Positions 35,225 through 44,709 of a DNA stretch of 64,000 bases are shown one piece after another. The notes under the pieces are model-generated. The model saw only the letters and a list, made by a program, of their open reading frames with translations. It was not told the origin of the DNA and did not search any database. The position numbers and the translations under genes are program-made. The stretch comes from Bacteroidota bacterium. GTDB lineage: Bacteria > Bacteroidota > Bacteroidia > Chitinophagales > Chitinophagaceae. Each line of letters begins with the position of its first letter. Within the stretch, counting starts at the first letter, position 1. Location: contig JAFDXI010000161.1 of NCBI GenBank assembly GCA_018268035.1, positions 1 through 64,000 of the forward strand, in the 5' to 3' direction.

Positions 35225-37447
35225 ATGAAAAAAACTTTTATCGCCATCTTGCTGTCAGCAGTTACCTTGACTGCACCTGCACAACTCATCACGTATCAGC
35301 AATTTCAGAAACAACTCATCAATCATCCGCAACAGGATACTTTTTATGTAAATTATATTAATTATTTTCTTTCGCAAGATAATATTACGAATATTATTTC
35401 ACCCCTTCATGCAGACAGCCTCGCTTTCCTTGCACTTACAGTTGCCAAAAAACTAAACTACATACGTGGGATTGTCAGATCTACCATGAATGTTGCTGCA
35501 ATCAAATTTTATCTCGGTGAAACTCAGCAATCTTTTAATTGGGCACAACAGGCAGATAGCATGGTAATAAAAAATGGCTACACAGACATGAAGGCTAATA
35601 TATTTATGTTGATGGGAACTATAGAGTCTGATATAAACCCTTCCGAATCTTTAAATTATTTTCTTAAGGCAGATTCAATAGCCGAAAATTTGCAGAATAA
35701 ATTTTTGTTGGCATTATGTCAGAGACACCTGGGTTTTATATATGTTTATAGATTAGCTAATTATCCAAAAGCAATAGACTGGCTGCATAAAGCAATAGAA
35801 AATGCTCAACAGGCAAATAATATTACTTTCCTTAAAACGGCATGGGGTTACATGGGGTATGCTTACTCACAGGTAGGTGACCATGAAACAGCATTAACTT
35901 ATTACATAAAAGCACAGCAGGCAGCAGATAGCCTCGGCTTTGTTGATGGCAATTTAGAAAATAATATTGGTGAAGATTATCGCCTTTCAGGCAAATATCC
36001 ACAAGCCATCGCCGCATACTGGAAGGCATTGGCTATCGAGAAAAATCCTGGAAACACTGCGATTTTCAAAAGCAATTTGGCAGATGTATATGTAAAAATA
36101 AATGACCTGTCTAATGCATTCAGTTATGCTTTTGCCGCTCTGCCGTTTTTCCAAAAATATAATGTAGTAGATGGTGTAGCGTGGGCTGAAAATATTCTTG
36201 CCCGTGCTTATCTTAAAAAAGATATGATAGATAGCGCTTTGTTTTATAGTAGTCATGGACTACAGGCAGCACAACAAAGTAACACCCTTGAGTATCTCCG
36301 GGATAATACTCAAACACTTTCCGATGCCTACGCACAAAAAAAAGATTTTGGAAACGCGTATCATTATTATCTCCAATACATCATATACCGCGACAGCATG
36401 AATAATGCGGAGATTAGAAATAAGGCCGGACTGATGCAATATCAATTCCACAAGGAAAAAACAGATGCACAGATTGCAGCATTGAATGTTGAGAAAAAAA
36501 ACCAGCATAACATGCTGATGATTGTATTAGGAGTTTTAGGATTAATTGTAATTGGCTCGATTTTACTGCTGCGCAATATCAGGCAAAAACAAAAGGCTAA
36601 TAGCCAATTGCAAAAAACGCTGGTAGATTTAAAATCCACCCAGGCGCAACTCATTCAATCAGAGAAAATGGCTTCGCTCGGTGAACTCACTGCAGGCATT
36701 GCGCATGAAATTCAAAACCCGTTAAACTTCGTGAATAATTTTTCTGAGGTAAATAAAGAAATGCTGGAAGAGTTAAAAGCAGAACGCGTAAAGTCAAATA
36801 CCGAGAGAGATGAAGCTTTGCAGGACGAATTAATAAATGATGTTATTGAAAACTCTGAAAAAATAAATCATCATGGACAAAGAGCGGCTGCAATCGTAAA
36901 AGGCATGCTGCAACATTCAAGAGCATCTTCAGGTAAAAAAGAACCGACAGATATCAATGCATTATGCAATGAATATTTACGATTGAGTTATCATGGCATG
37001 AGGGCGAAAGACAAAGATTTCAATTGTGAAATGAAAACAGATTTTGATAATTCAATTGGAAAAATAAATATCGCGCCACAGGATATTGGCAGAGTAATTC
37101 TTAATCTTATCAATAATGCATTTTATGCTGTGAATGAAAAGAAAAAGCAATCAAGTAACAGCTATCAGCCAACAGCTAAAATAATCACACGAAGAATAAG
37201 TGATACTGTTGAAATAAGAGTTATTGATAACGGCAACGGCATTCCCGAAAAAATAAAAGACAAAATCTTCCAGCCATTTTTCACTACAAAACCCACGGGT
37301 AGTGGAACCGGACTGGGATTGAGTTTGAGTTATGATATTGTAAAGGCGCATGGTGGAGAGATAAATGTAAACACTGAAGAAAATGAAGCTCTCCCGGACG
37401 ACACGGTTGGATGGGGAACGGAGTTTATCATTCAATTACCTTTGTAA
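35225..37447 (+). CDS. TPR sensor histidine kinase 2
   Basis: This 740-residue kinase has the same layout as kinase 1: signal peptide (LLSAVTLTAPAQ), TPR sensor to about 410 (EAALTYYIKAQQAADS-like helices), membrane helix (MLMIVLGVLGLIVIGSILLL) and catalytic core. The core has the H-box IAHEIQNPLNF (His494), N-box NLINNAFYAVN, G1 DNGNGIPEK and G2 GTGLGLSLS. It starts 15 bp after kinase 1, so they are co-transcribed. The DNA of both kinase cores, from about 34430 and 36637, is almost the same over several hundred bases, whereas the sensors have diverged. That pattern fits recent duplication or gene conversion. Its cognate response regulator may be the one at 38886. Confidence 0.92.
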   Translation: MKKTFIAILLSAVTLTAPAQLITYQQFQKQLINHPQQDTFYVNYINYFLSQDNITNIISPLHADSLAFLALTVAKKLNYIRGIVRSTMNVAAIKFYLGETQQSFNWAQQADSMVIKNGYTDMKANIFMLMGTIESDINPSESLNYFLKADSIAENLQNKFLLALCQRHLGFIYVYRLANYPKAIDWLHKAIENAQQANNITFLKTAWGYMGYAYSQVGDHETALTYYIKAQQAADSLGFVDGNLENNIGEDYRLSGKYPQAIAAYWKALAIEKNPGNTAIFKSNLADVYVKINDLSNAFSYAFAALPFFQKYNVVDGVAWAENILARAYLKKDMIDSALFYSSHGLQAAQQSNTLEYLRDNTQTLSDAYAQKKDFGNAYHYYLQYIIYRDSMNNAEIRNKAGLMQYQFHKEKTDAQIAALNVEKKNQHNMLMIVLGVLGLIVIGSILLLRNIRQKQKANSQLQKTLVDLKSTQAQLIQSEKMASLGELTAGIAHEIQNPLNFVNNFSEVNKEMLEELKAERVKSNTERDEALQDELINDVIENSEKINHHGQRAAAIVKGMLQHSRASSGKKEPTDINALCNEYLRLSYHGMRAKDKDFNCEMKTDFDNSIGKINIAPQDIGRVILNLINNAFYAVNEKKKQSSNSYQPTAKIITRRISDTVEIRVIDNGNGIPEKIKDKIFQPFFTTKPTGSGTGLGLSLSYDIVKAHGGEINVNTEENEALPDDTVGWGTEFIIQLPL

Positions 37448-37473
37448 ATTAAAATAGTGTTTATCAAATAGTA

Positions 37474-37506
37474 TTACTATAAGATGAATATTTTATCATA
37501 TAGTAA
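37474..37506. promoter_or_regulatory. Dyad upstream of the AAA/DUF4143 ATPase
   Basis: TTACTATA (37474-37481) pairs with TATAGTAA (37499-37506), with a further GAT/ATC inside. It lies between the kinase 2 stop and the ATPase start, and could be a weak terminator, an operator or an insertion scar. Confidence 0.35.
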
Positions 37507-37532
37507 CACCAATTTATTATATTTACCAAAAA

Positions 37533-38720
37533 ATGATTGTTCGTTCCTGTTATCAGCCAATGCTTCAACACCTGCAGGTAAAGCAGGTGACAGTTATTAC
37601 CGGTATGCGCCGGGTGGGGAAAAGTACTGCAGTGCAATACCTGCTTGAACAGGTAAAACACCATAATACTATCTACATGGATTGTGAAAGAGTGGAGGTG
37701 AGAACTTTATTTAACAGGCCCGATTACGAAAATATTGTAGATGAACTGAAGCTAATTGGCCTTATTTTTACAAAGCCCTGCGTTATCGCCCTTGATGAAA
37801 TACAACTGGTTGAAAACCTGCCCAGCTTTATAAAATATGTTTATGACACCTATAAAGTTAAATTCATTGTAACCGGTTCTAGTTCTTATTACATGAAAAA
37901 TCAATTTTCTGAAAGCCTTGCAGGGCGAAAGAAGATATTTGAAATGTATCCTCTTGGGTTTACGGATTTTTTACACTTCAAAAAGAAAATGCCCCCTGAT
38001 TCGGAAAAATATACATGGCAGTTATACAATAAAGCATGGTACAACAACTATAAGAAATTGTATGAAGAATATGTTCAGTTTGGCGGATTTCCGGAAGTAG
38101 TATTGCAGCAAAAGAATTCAGACAAAGAAGATTTGCTCAGGGATATTATTAATTCTTATGTAGAACTGGATGTAAAACTGCTTTCGGATTATTCTGTAAG
38201 TGAGGAGCTATATAAATTGGTGAAGTTGTTGGCTGCAAGAGCAGGAAATAAAATAGATTATAGCAAGATTAGCAGCGTGGCAGGTATTAACCGTCAAAAG
38301 ATTGCCTCCTATATCCATTTGCTGGAATATACCTATCTCATTTATCTCGTAAGGCCCTACACCCGAAATATTGATAAAGAAATTTCCCAACAGCCGAAAT
38401 TATACTTTGCTGATACGGGGATACTAAATGTGCTCACAGGCACACAAATATCCGGTGGGCAATTGTTTGAAAATTGTATTGCTGCGCAACTAAAGCCATT
38501 AGGTGAATTGCAGTATTATCAGAAGAAAACCGGGCAGGAAATTGATTTTATTTTCAATGGTAAAATGGCTATTGAAGTGAAAGAGACGGCAATCATACAG
38601 GATCTCCAGGTGCTGAAGCAGCGAGCCTCGTCTATTGGGATTAAAAAGGAAGTACTGATAAGTCGGTACGTTCCCCGCAATGGCTTTGAAGATTTTGTGT
38701 GGGGAGGAAATATTTTTTAA
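37533..38720 (+). CDS. AAA ATPase with DUF4143 and nuclease-like C-terminus
   Basis: The 395-residue protein belongs to the AAA_14/DUF4143 family. Walker A is GMRRVGKST at 24-32 and Walker B is [11 protein letters not shown] sensor region [10 protein letters not shown] follows, then the DUF4143 domain from about 190. Near the C-terminus EIDFIFNGK and AIEVKE resemble the D...ExK core of a PD-(D/E)XK nuclease fold. The role of the family is not established and the genes are often mobile or strain-specific. Here it interrupts a kinase/response-regulator locus: kinase 2 ends 85 bp before it and a 150-bp kinase 3' stub begins 30 bp after it. This suggests insertion or recombination in which most of a third kinase was lost. 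Confidence 0.9.
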   Translation: MIVRSCYQPMLQHLQVKQVTVITGMRRVGKSTAVQYLLEQVKHHNTIYMDCERVEVRTLFNRPDYENIVDELKLIGLIFTKPCVIALDEIQLVENLPSFIKYVYDTYKVKFIVTGSSSYYMKNQFSESLAGRKKIFEMYPLGFTDFLHFKKKMPPDSEKYTWQLYNKAWYNNYKKLYEEYVQFGGFPEVVLQQKNSDKEDLLRDIINSYVELDVKLLSDYSVSEELYKLVKLLAARAGNKIDYSKISSVAGINRQKIASYIHLLEYTYLIYLVRPYTRNIDKEISQQPKLYFADTGILNVLTGTQISGGQLFENCIAAQLKPLGELQYYQKKTGQEIDFIFNGKMAIEVKETAIIQDLQVLKQRASSIGIKKEVLISRYVPRNGFEDFVWGGNIF

Positions 38721-38752
38721 ACTTAAAAATAAAGGAACTTGTGGTTAATTGG

Positions 38753-38905
38753 AAACGAACTGGTTTGGGATTGAGTTTGAGTTATGATATTGTAAAGGCG
38801 CATGGTGGTGAAATCACCATTCAATCCATACCTGGTGAATCCAGCATTTTTACAATTGTATTACCAACCAATAAAAATAAAACCAATGAAAATATTAGTC
38901 GTTGA
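38753..38905 (+). pseudogene. 3' stub of a histidine kinase
   Basis: The segment reads [19 protein letters not shown] and ends [16 protein letters not shown] with a stop at 38905. It matches the last 50 residues of kinases 1 and 2, starting abruptly inside the G2 box. Nothing kinase-like precedes it: the ATPase gene ends 32 bp upstream. Its reading frame opens at 38699 inside the ATPase gene and overlaps the response-regulator start by 20 bp. It may keep that regulator translationally coupled. It is a broken third kinase. Confidence 0.85.
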
Positions 38906-39278
38906 TGACGAACATGATGTTCGTTATTTATTTGAACAGAAGTTCAAAAGTGAGATAAAGAGTGGAGAATTGAGTTTTTCATTTGCCTATTCAGGAATGG
39001 AAGCATTAGATTTTTTTCATAGCCTCACGCAGGAGGCTGTGCTTATTTTATCAGACATTAATATGCCGGGTATGAGCGGCCTTGATTTGTTAAAAAGGAT
39101 AAAGGACGAAGCGCCTCAACCTCCTCCCGTAGTGATGATGATAACTGCGTATGGCGACCAGCAAAACAGGGAAAATGCCTTGCAATTAGGCGCTGACGAC
39201 TTTTTGACAAAGCCTTTGAATTTTCATACCCTGAAGGATAAATTAAAGGCAATTATTTTAAAAAATTCAAGTGTTTGA
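38886..39278 (+). CDS. Single-domain response regulator
   Basis: The 130-residue protein is a CheY-like receiver only: [14 protein letters not shown] with the acidic pair, phospho-acceptor Asp in [13 protein letters not shown] (about residue 57), Thr in MMITAYGD and Lys in DDFLTKPLN. There is no output domain, so it probably acts by protein contact or as a phosphotransfer node. The ATG at 38886 sits 20 bp inside the kinase stub. This is the usual overlap for a kinase-regulator pair, so its original kinase was the gene now reduced to that stub. Kinases 1 and 2 could substitute. Confidence 0.92.
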   Translation: MKILVVDDEHDVRYLFEQKFKSEIKSGELSFSFAYSGMEALDFFHSLTQEAVLILSDINMPGMSGLDLLKRIKDEAPQPPPVVMMITAYGDQQNRENALQLGADDFLTKPLNFHTLKDKLKAIILKNSSV

Positions 39279-39419
39279 ACGTGGATAGTATTTGTGTTGA
39301 TGTAATGTTTTATTAAAAAGAATTCTGCATGGCAAAAAGAATCACAAGCAGCAAAAAAGGTGGGTTGAAGGAATGAATCATTCTTTATCATGCATAAAAA
39401 ATTTGAAATAATAAGAACA

Positions 39420-40339
39420 ATGAAGAAAGCAATCACTTTTATATCCTTTATTTTTTGTGTGACAAGATTGTTTACGCAGAACATGATAAACACAGGGTTA
39501 CTTTGCCGCAAGTATTGATTATTTCTGCGAATACTGCAACAAATAATTTTTTATTTACCTGGCTCCTGCCAGCAGGTCATAGCAGACTGTTGCGGGAAAA
39601 AAGCTTCGCCGGGAAATCACCATCGGCATTGCACATGAAATTCTAAACCCAATAAGCTTTGTGAATAATTTTTCTGATATCAATAAGGAATTGATTAACG
39701 AATTAAAAATTGAAAACCAAGAAATAAATGAGTTATTGGATGATTTAGAACAAAACTCTGAAAAAATAAATCATCATGGACAAAGAGCGGCTGCAATTGT
39801 AAAAGGCATGTTGCAACATTCAAGAGCATCATCATGTAAAAAAGATCTCACAGATATCAATGCATTATGAGATGAATATTTACGATTGAGTTATCATAGC
39901 ATGAGAGCGAAAGACAAAGATTTCAATGCAGAAATGAAAACTGATTTTGATAACACGATTCCAAAAATAAATATTGTGCCGCAGGATATTGACAGAGTGA
40001 TTCTTAATCTTATCAACAATGCTTTTTATGCAGTGAATGAAAAAGAAAACTGCTGCTGAAAATTATAAACCAACAGTTACTGTAACCACAAAAAAAGAAA
40101 CAGATAAAATTTCAATTTCAGTAAAAGACAATGGTATTCCTTCAACAATCAAAGTCAAAATATCTCAATCATTTTTTACAACAAAACCAACAGGACAGGT
40201 AACAGAACTGGAATTGAGTTTAAGTTATGATATAGTAATGGCGCAAGGCGGCGAGATAAAAGTAAGTTCTATGGAAGGTGAAGGCATAACTGTCGGTGAG
40301 TCATGAACAGAGTTTATCATTCAATTACCTGTAGCATAA
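39420..40339 (+). pseudogene. Histidine kinase pseudogene, eroded copy of kinases 1/2
   Basis: A signal-peptide start remains (MKKAITFISFIFCVTRLF, then TQN), but the TPR sensor and membrane helix are gone. Kinase-like sequence resumes near 39607 as ITIGIAHEILNPISFVNNF (His codon 39634). It continues with HGQRAAAIVKGMLQHSRASS to an in-frame TGA at 39868-39870. There is a frameshift near 40042 (VNEKE, then KTAAENYKPTV in another frame), a two-codon loss turning DNGNGIPS into DNGIPS, GTGLGL changed to VTELEL and another TGA at 40303. Both ATP-binding glycine boxes are thus destroyed. It ends FIIQLPVA at 40339. It is not functional as a kinase. Confidence 0.93.
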
Positions 40340-40384
40340 ATGAAGCGTGTGTATAACAATAGTAACACCCTGAGGCAATGGTTG

Positions 40385-40584
40385 ACAAACCTTATTATTT
40401 TATTGAAGAGAAACCTGTGAAATAATGTAATAAGGTTGAATTATTTCTCTGCAATTTTTTTTCTACTAAGGTTAGAGAAAAAATAAAATAAAATTGTTTT
40501 GAAAAAGTTCCTGTTGATTTAAAAACCATAATAGCTTCATGATTCTCACAAGTAACAAACCTTATTGGTTTATCGAAGAGAAAC
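40385..40584. repeat. Repeat-like block with internal palindrome and two direct copies
   Basis: ACAAACCTTATTATTTTATT at 40385 and ACAAACCTTATTGGTTTATC at 40555 start a 30-bp direct repeat, each ending GAAGAGAAAC. The first is followed by its own inverted copy (TAATAAGGTT). A 21-bp stretch at 40418-40438 recurs inverted at 31973-31993, and a TTTTTCTACTAAGGTTAGAG word at 40458 recurs at 32043 with one change. The 340-bp gap from the pseudogene to the next gene holds no other feature I can see. Confidence 0.55.
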
Positions 40585-40678
40585 ATTGAATTAATCAAAC
40601 TGAGTTGAACAAAAAAAGAGTGACCGATAAATTTCAGGTAAATTGAGCTATATTACTGATCAGAAAAACTCCATTGAT

Positions 40679-41755
40679 ATGATACTTTCAAAAAATAATA
40701 TCCTGTATGTTGCAATGTTAATTTGCTTTATGTTCCCGGTTGCAGGTTTTACACAATCAACAGAACAAACTACATCACTATTTGAAAATGATTCAACACT
40801 ACAACTCACATTAAGTACCAATATGCACGAGTTGTTTAACGACAGGGGTGATCAGCCTAAATATCATCCTCTGGTTGTTTCCTATTTTGATGAAGCAGGA
40901 AAAAAAATTTTAATTCCTGCAGAAGCTAAAACGCGGGGTCATTTTCGCAAACTGAAAGAGAATTGTTTATATCCTCCATTGTTATTGCATTTTTTTAAAA
41001 ACGACACTTTACAATCTTCAGTTTTTAAAGACCAGGAGAAATTGAAACTGGTAATGCCCTGCCGTAGTGATGACTATGTCATATACGAATGGCTGGTATA
41101 TCAGTTATACAATATTATCACACCAAAAAGTTTCAAAGCAAGACTGGTAAGTGTAACAGTTGCAGACAATAAAGAAAATAAAACAGCCGGCCCTTTTTAT
41201 GCTATTTTGCTGGAAGATGCAAACAAAATGGCTGCAAGAAATAATGAAATAATTGTTGACAGGAAGATGAGGCCACAGGATGTGCAACAAACTGATTTTT
41301 TAATGATGTCAGTTTTTCAATACATGATTGGAAATACTGACTGGTCAATACAATACCTTCAAAACATAAAATTAATTGCACTCGATTTTACTCAATATCC
41401 TACAGCGGTTCCTTATGACTTTGATCATGCAGGTATTGTTAATGCACCTTATGCCAAACCTGCTGAAGAGCTCGAGATGAGTTCAGTCAGGCAACGCCGC
41501 TACCGTGGCTATTGCATCCAGGACATGAAAAAATTCGATTCAACAATCGCATTATTTAACAAAGTAAAAACTGCCATCTATTCACTTTATACAAACTGCA
41601 CTTTATTGAACAGCCATTATGTAAAGACAACAATAAAATACCTTGATGAATTTTATAATACAATCAATAACCCGGCTTCAGTTAAAAAAGAATTCAGTTA
41701 TCCTTGCGATAAAAATGGTACAGGCGATGTGATCATTAAAGGCTTAAAAGACTAA
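40679..41755 (+). CDS. Exported protein resembling a divergent CotH-type kinase (copy 1)
   Basis: The 358-residue protein has a signal peptide (LICFMFPVAGFTQS). Conserved segments shared with the gene at 41824 are RGHFRK followed by YPPLLLHF, MPCRSDDYVIYEWLVYQLYN, FQYMIGNTDWSIQYLQNIKL and AVPYDFDHAGIVNAPYA. The order (RG near the N-terminus, a basic substrate strand, N-x-D in the middle, then PYDFD) is like the CotH kinase fold, where the last Asp pair binds metal. This is an inference from motif order, as I cannot test the fold. The start at 40679 gives the signal peptide; the 12 residues upstream are unlikely. It converges on its paralogue with 68 bp between. Confidence 0.6.
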   Translation: MILSKNNILYVAMLICFMFPVAGFTQSTEQTTSLFENDSTLQLTLSTNMHELFNDRGDQPKYHPLVVSYFDEAGKKILIPAEAKTRGHFRKLKENCLYPPLLLHFFKNDTLQSSVFKDQEKLKLVMPCRSDDYVIYEWLVYQLYNIITPKSFKARLVSVTVADNKENKTAGPFYAILLEDANKMAARNNEIIVDRKMRPQDVQQTDFLMMSVFQYMIGNTDWSIQYLQNIKLIALDFTQYPTAVPYDFDHAGIVNAPYAKPAEELEMSSVRQRRYRGYCIQDMKKFDSTIALFNKVKTAIYSLYTNCTLLNSHYVKTTIKYLDEFYNTINNPASVKKEFSYPCDKNGTGDVIIKGLKD

Positions 41756-41823
41756 TGAAGTATCAACCAGGATATAAATGCAATCATTTTTTATCATACC
41801 AAATAGATTTTAGTAAAGGAATA

Positions 41824-42858
41824 CTACCTGGTCCTTGCTCCATTAATAAAAATTGATTTCACCCATGATGGGTTTTTAATCTGGTCATAAAAACCTTCGA
41901 GATAACCAGTCATTTCTCTTTTAGATTTACTTGTCAGCAAATTAAATCCATTGACAGCAGCATAAATTGCATCTTTCTTCTGTTTAAAAATATCAAGTGT
42001 TGCATTGATTTCATCTTCAGTTCTTGGGAAGCCTCTATATACTCTTTCCAAAACTGTTTGCGTGCCGAGATTTTCATCCGGAACAGAATAGTCGGTATTA
42101 ACCAAACCTGAATAATCAAAATCATAAGGCACTGCAAATGGTCTTGAATTTGAATCTGTTTTTGATTGTATCAACCTGATATTATGCTCAACAGTAACAG
42201 ACCAATCTGTATTACCAATCATGTATTCAAATATTGCAACCATCGTCATTTGATTACGGTCTGTTAACTCTGTTGGGACGTCTGGTTTTTCCCATTCAAC
42301 ACAATCATTCCGTTTTGCCATTTCTTTTTCTCCTTCAATCAGAAAAGCATGTTCAGTTATTGTATTTTTCTTACCACTGCTATCCACATATTGCAGGTTC
42401 AACAACCTTACATGAAAGCTTTTGTCACAAAGAATATTATAAATCCTGTACACCATAAATTCTTTGAGCAGGTATTGGTCAAAGGTTTCAGCAGGCCTGC
42501 ATGCACTAACGAGCTTAAGTGAATGTAACGGGTATAAATAAGTATTTTTCTGAAAATCAAAATTTAGTTTTAACGGAGGCATGTAACAGATTTCCCTTCT
42601 TGAGTGCCCCCTTACTTCAATTTCAATTGGGTTTTTTATTTCAATACTATCATTGAGCCTGCAACTAAATGTACCAAAATATTTATTTCCGACTTTTCTC
42701 TTCTGTTGAATTATCTTTTTAAAATCAGATGTTAGTGTTGCATTGATTGTGGTGGTATCATTAAAAAACTTCACCCTGTCCACAGATGTCTGTTGGCTAT
42801 AAACAACATGACCTGTTGTTATGAAATAAAAAAATAATGATGTTAAAATGATTTTCAT
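41824..42858 (-). CDS. Exported protein resembling a divergent CotH-type kinase (copy 2)
   Basis: The 344-residue protein has a signal peptide (LFFYFITTGHVVYSQQ). It shares with the gene at 40679: RGHSRRE with YMPPLKLNF, SACRPAETFDQYLLKEFMVY, FEYMIGNTDWSVTVEHNIRL and AVPYDFDYSGLVNTDYS. The two are clear paralogues of similar length facing each other. The start at 42858 (MKIILTS) gives a normal signal peptide; an upstream ATG at 42888 adds ten residues. The stop lies 68 bp from that of its partner. Downstream of nothing else on its strand, it starts 34 bp after the phosphatase gene ends and may be co-transcribed with it. Confidence 0.6.
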   Translation of the reverse strand: MKIILTSLFFYFITTGHVVYSQQTSVDRVKFFNDTTTINATLTSDFKKIIQQKRKVGNKYFGTFSCRLNDSIEIKNPIEIEVRGHSRREICYMPPLKLNFDFQKNTYLYPLHSLKLVSACRPAETFDQYLLKEFMVYRIYNILCDKSFHVRLLNLQYVDSSGKKNTITEHAFLIEGEKEMAKRNDCVEWEKPDVPTELTDRNQMTMVAIFEYMIGNTDWSVTVEHNIRLIQSKTDSNSRPFAVPYDFDYSGLVNTDYSVPDENLGTQTVLERVYRGFPRTEDEINATLDIFKQKKDAIYAAVNGFNLLTSKSKREMTGYLEGFYDQIKNPSWVKSIFINGARTR

Positions 42859-42891
42859 TTTTGTACGAATTATTAATATTGAAATCACTTA

Positions 42892-44553
42892 TTATTTACC
42901 GGAAACTTCAGTAATAACTTTTCCTATTGAGCCACTGGGCATTTGTATATGAAGCATCGCTGCAATGGTTGGTGCAATGTCCGTCATATCAACTTCCCTG
43001 TTTGTTTTCCCGGGAGTAATATTCCAACCATACCAAACCAATGGTATATGTGCATCATAAGGATTCCATTCCCCATGAGTAGTGCCGGCAATTAAAAAAC
43101 CGTCTATCCATTGGGGTTGAAAAATAATCTGAATATCTCCACTCCTTGAAGGATAATAACCATTAGCCACTTTATTTTTAATCGTGCTATTTAATGTTAC
43201 TTCATTCAATGCATCAATTGCAAATGCTCTTGCAATACCGGACTGATGAATTAAAAAATCAATAACTGCATCATACACTTTTTGCTTATCAATTTTTTTG
43301 GATGATGACAAAGCATTGTGGTCGAGAAAAACCTGGTTGTTAACAATACCAATAACCAAATTGTCTGTACTAAATTTATCTTTTAATAATGCATTGAGTT
43401 GATCACTGATTTTTTCATCATCTACATTTCCCGCAGGGATAGAATGTTGTTTTAAAAATGCAGGCACATGAGCAACACCATGATCGGCAGTAAGAAAAAC
43501 AAGGTATTGACCTTTACCAATCTGTTGATCTAAAAAATTTAAAAAGTCGCCGATATCTTTATCCAGCCTCAGAAAATTATCTTCAGCTTCAACTGAATTT
43601 GGTCCAAACGTATGCCCTATATAATCTGTCGTTGATATACTGATAGCCAGCATATCTGTATTAGAGCTTTTACCTAATTGTTCACCCGTGATAGCAGCCT
43701 TTGCCATATCGAATGTAAAAGTGTTACCTGCAGGAATCACATGAATGATTCCATACGCTTTGCCAATATAAGGCTGCAGGCTATATGGAAAACTTTCTTT
43801 ACCACCGAATGGCCTGTATTCATAAGGTTCAACATCTGGTGCGCTTTGTGTATATTCACTTAAGGGATATAAAGTATTCCAATCTTTAGCATAAAATGAA
43901 TCCACCAATTTTCTTGAATTGATATCTTTTACCCATCCTGGTAAATCTTTCATGTAATAAGTAGATGTGATCCAGTTGCCGGTAGTGTCATCATACCAAT
44001 ATGCTGCATTAGCACTATGCCCTGCAGGCAAAATAGCAGCTCTGTCTTTAAGAGCGATACCAATTACTTTGCTATTAAAATTGGTTGCAAGACGAAGTTC
44101 ATCGCCAATCGTTGTAACCAGCATATTGTGTGGGCTCATCTTACCTTCAGTATTACTGCTACCAACTGTTTGCTCATTAACATCTTCTGTACAATAAACC
44201 AATTTTGAAACATCATAATCCCACCAATCATTTCCTGTGATGCCATCAATAGCAGGCACTGATCCTGTATAGATACTTGTGTGCCCACATGCAGTAAAAG
44301 ATGGAATATAGGGAATCATTGTATTCTCACAGGAGAAGCCCTGACTGAGTAATCGTTTAAAACCGCCATCGGGTTGATAAAGATTATAATAACGATAAAG
44401 ATAATCCCAACGCATCTGGTCTATCACAATCCCGACAACTAACTTTGGTCGTTTGATCTCATTGTCATTTGCATTGGCTGCTGTATTTGCACTTTGTGAC
44501 GAAGCAGCATAGTTATAAAAAATAACTATCAATATCAACATTAGTTTACGCAT
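42892..44553 (-). CDS. pafA: Alkaline phosphatase, PafA type
   Basis: The 553-residue periplasmic phosphomonoesterase has a signal peptide (FYNYAASSQSAN). The active site matches PafA of Elizabethkingia: metal Asp45 in GIVIDQMRWD, nucleophile Thr87 in SFTACGHTS, Asn108 in GNDWWD, and the Lys169/Arg171 pair in ALKDRAAILPAGH. The second metal site is seen in LTADHGVAHVPAF and TTHGEWNPYDAH. Lys and Arg in place of the classical Arg166 define the PafA group, which works without strong phosphate repression. It should release phosphate from many organic esters. It lies just upstream of one CotH-like gene. Confidence 0.9.
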   Translation of the reverse strand: MRKLMLILIVIFYNYAASSQSANTAANANDNEIKRPKLVVGIVIDQMRWDYLYRYYNLYQPDGGFKRLLSQGFSCENTMIPYIPSFTACGHTSIYTGSVPAIDGITGNDWWDYDVSKLVYCTEDVNEQTVGSSNTEGKMSPHNMLVTTIGDELRLATNFNSKVIGIALKDRAAILPAGHSANAAYWYDDTTGNWITSTYYMKDLPGWVKDINSRKLVDSFYAKDWNTLYPLSEYTQSAPDVEPYEYRPFGGKESFPYSLQPYIGKAYGIIHVIPAGNTFTFDMAKAAITGEQLGKSSNTDMLAISISTTDYIGHTFGPNSVEAEDNFLRLDKDIGDFLNFLDQQIGKGQYLVFLTADHGVAHVPAFLKQHSIPAGNVDDEKISDQLNALLKDKFSTDNLVIGIVNNQVFLDHNALSSSKKIDKQKVYDAVIDFLIHQSGIARAFAIDALNEVTLNSTIKNKVANGYYPSRSGDIQIIFQPQWIDGFLIAGTTHGEWNPYDAHIPLVWYGWNITPGKTNREVDMTDIAPTIAAMLHIQMPSGSIGKVITEVSGK

Positions 44554-44709
44554 GATAAATTTCTTTTAATGATGAAAAAAACTGAATGCGGGATTACGAT
44601 AAATCAAAGAATCTTATTCCTGTGCAGCTAACAGAAATATTTATAAAGCACTCAAATCAAAATCGGAAATCAAAAAAAATAATCGAAACAATATAACATG
44701 TTTTGAAAA

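Noticed and set aside
39224-39511. 95-residue minus-strand open frame between response regulator and kinase pseudogene
   Set aside because: It covers the response-regulator C-terminus and the relic signal peptide, both recognisable on the plus strand.
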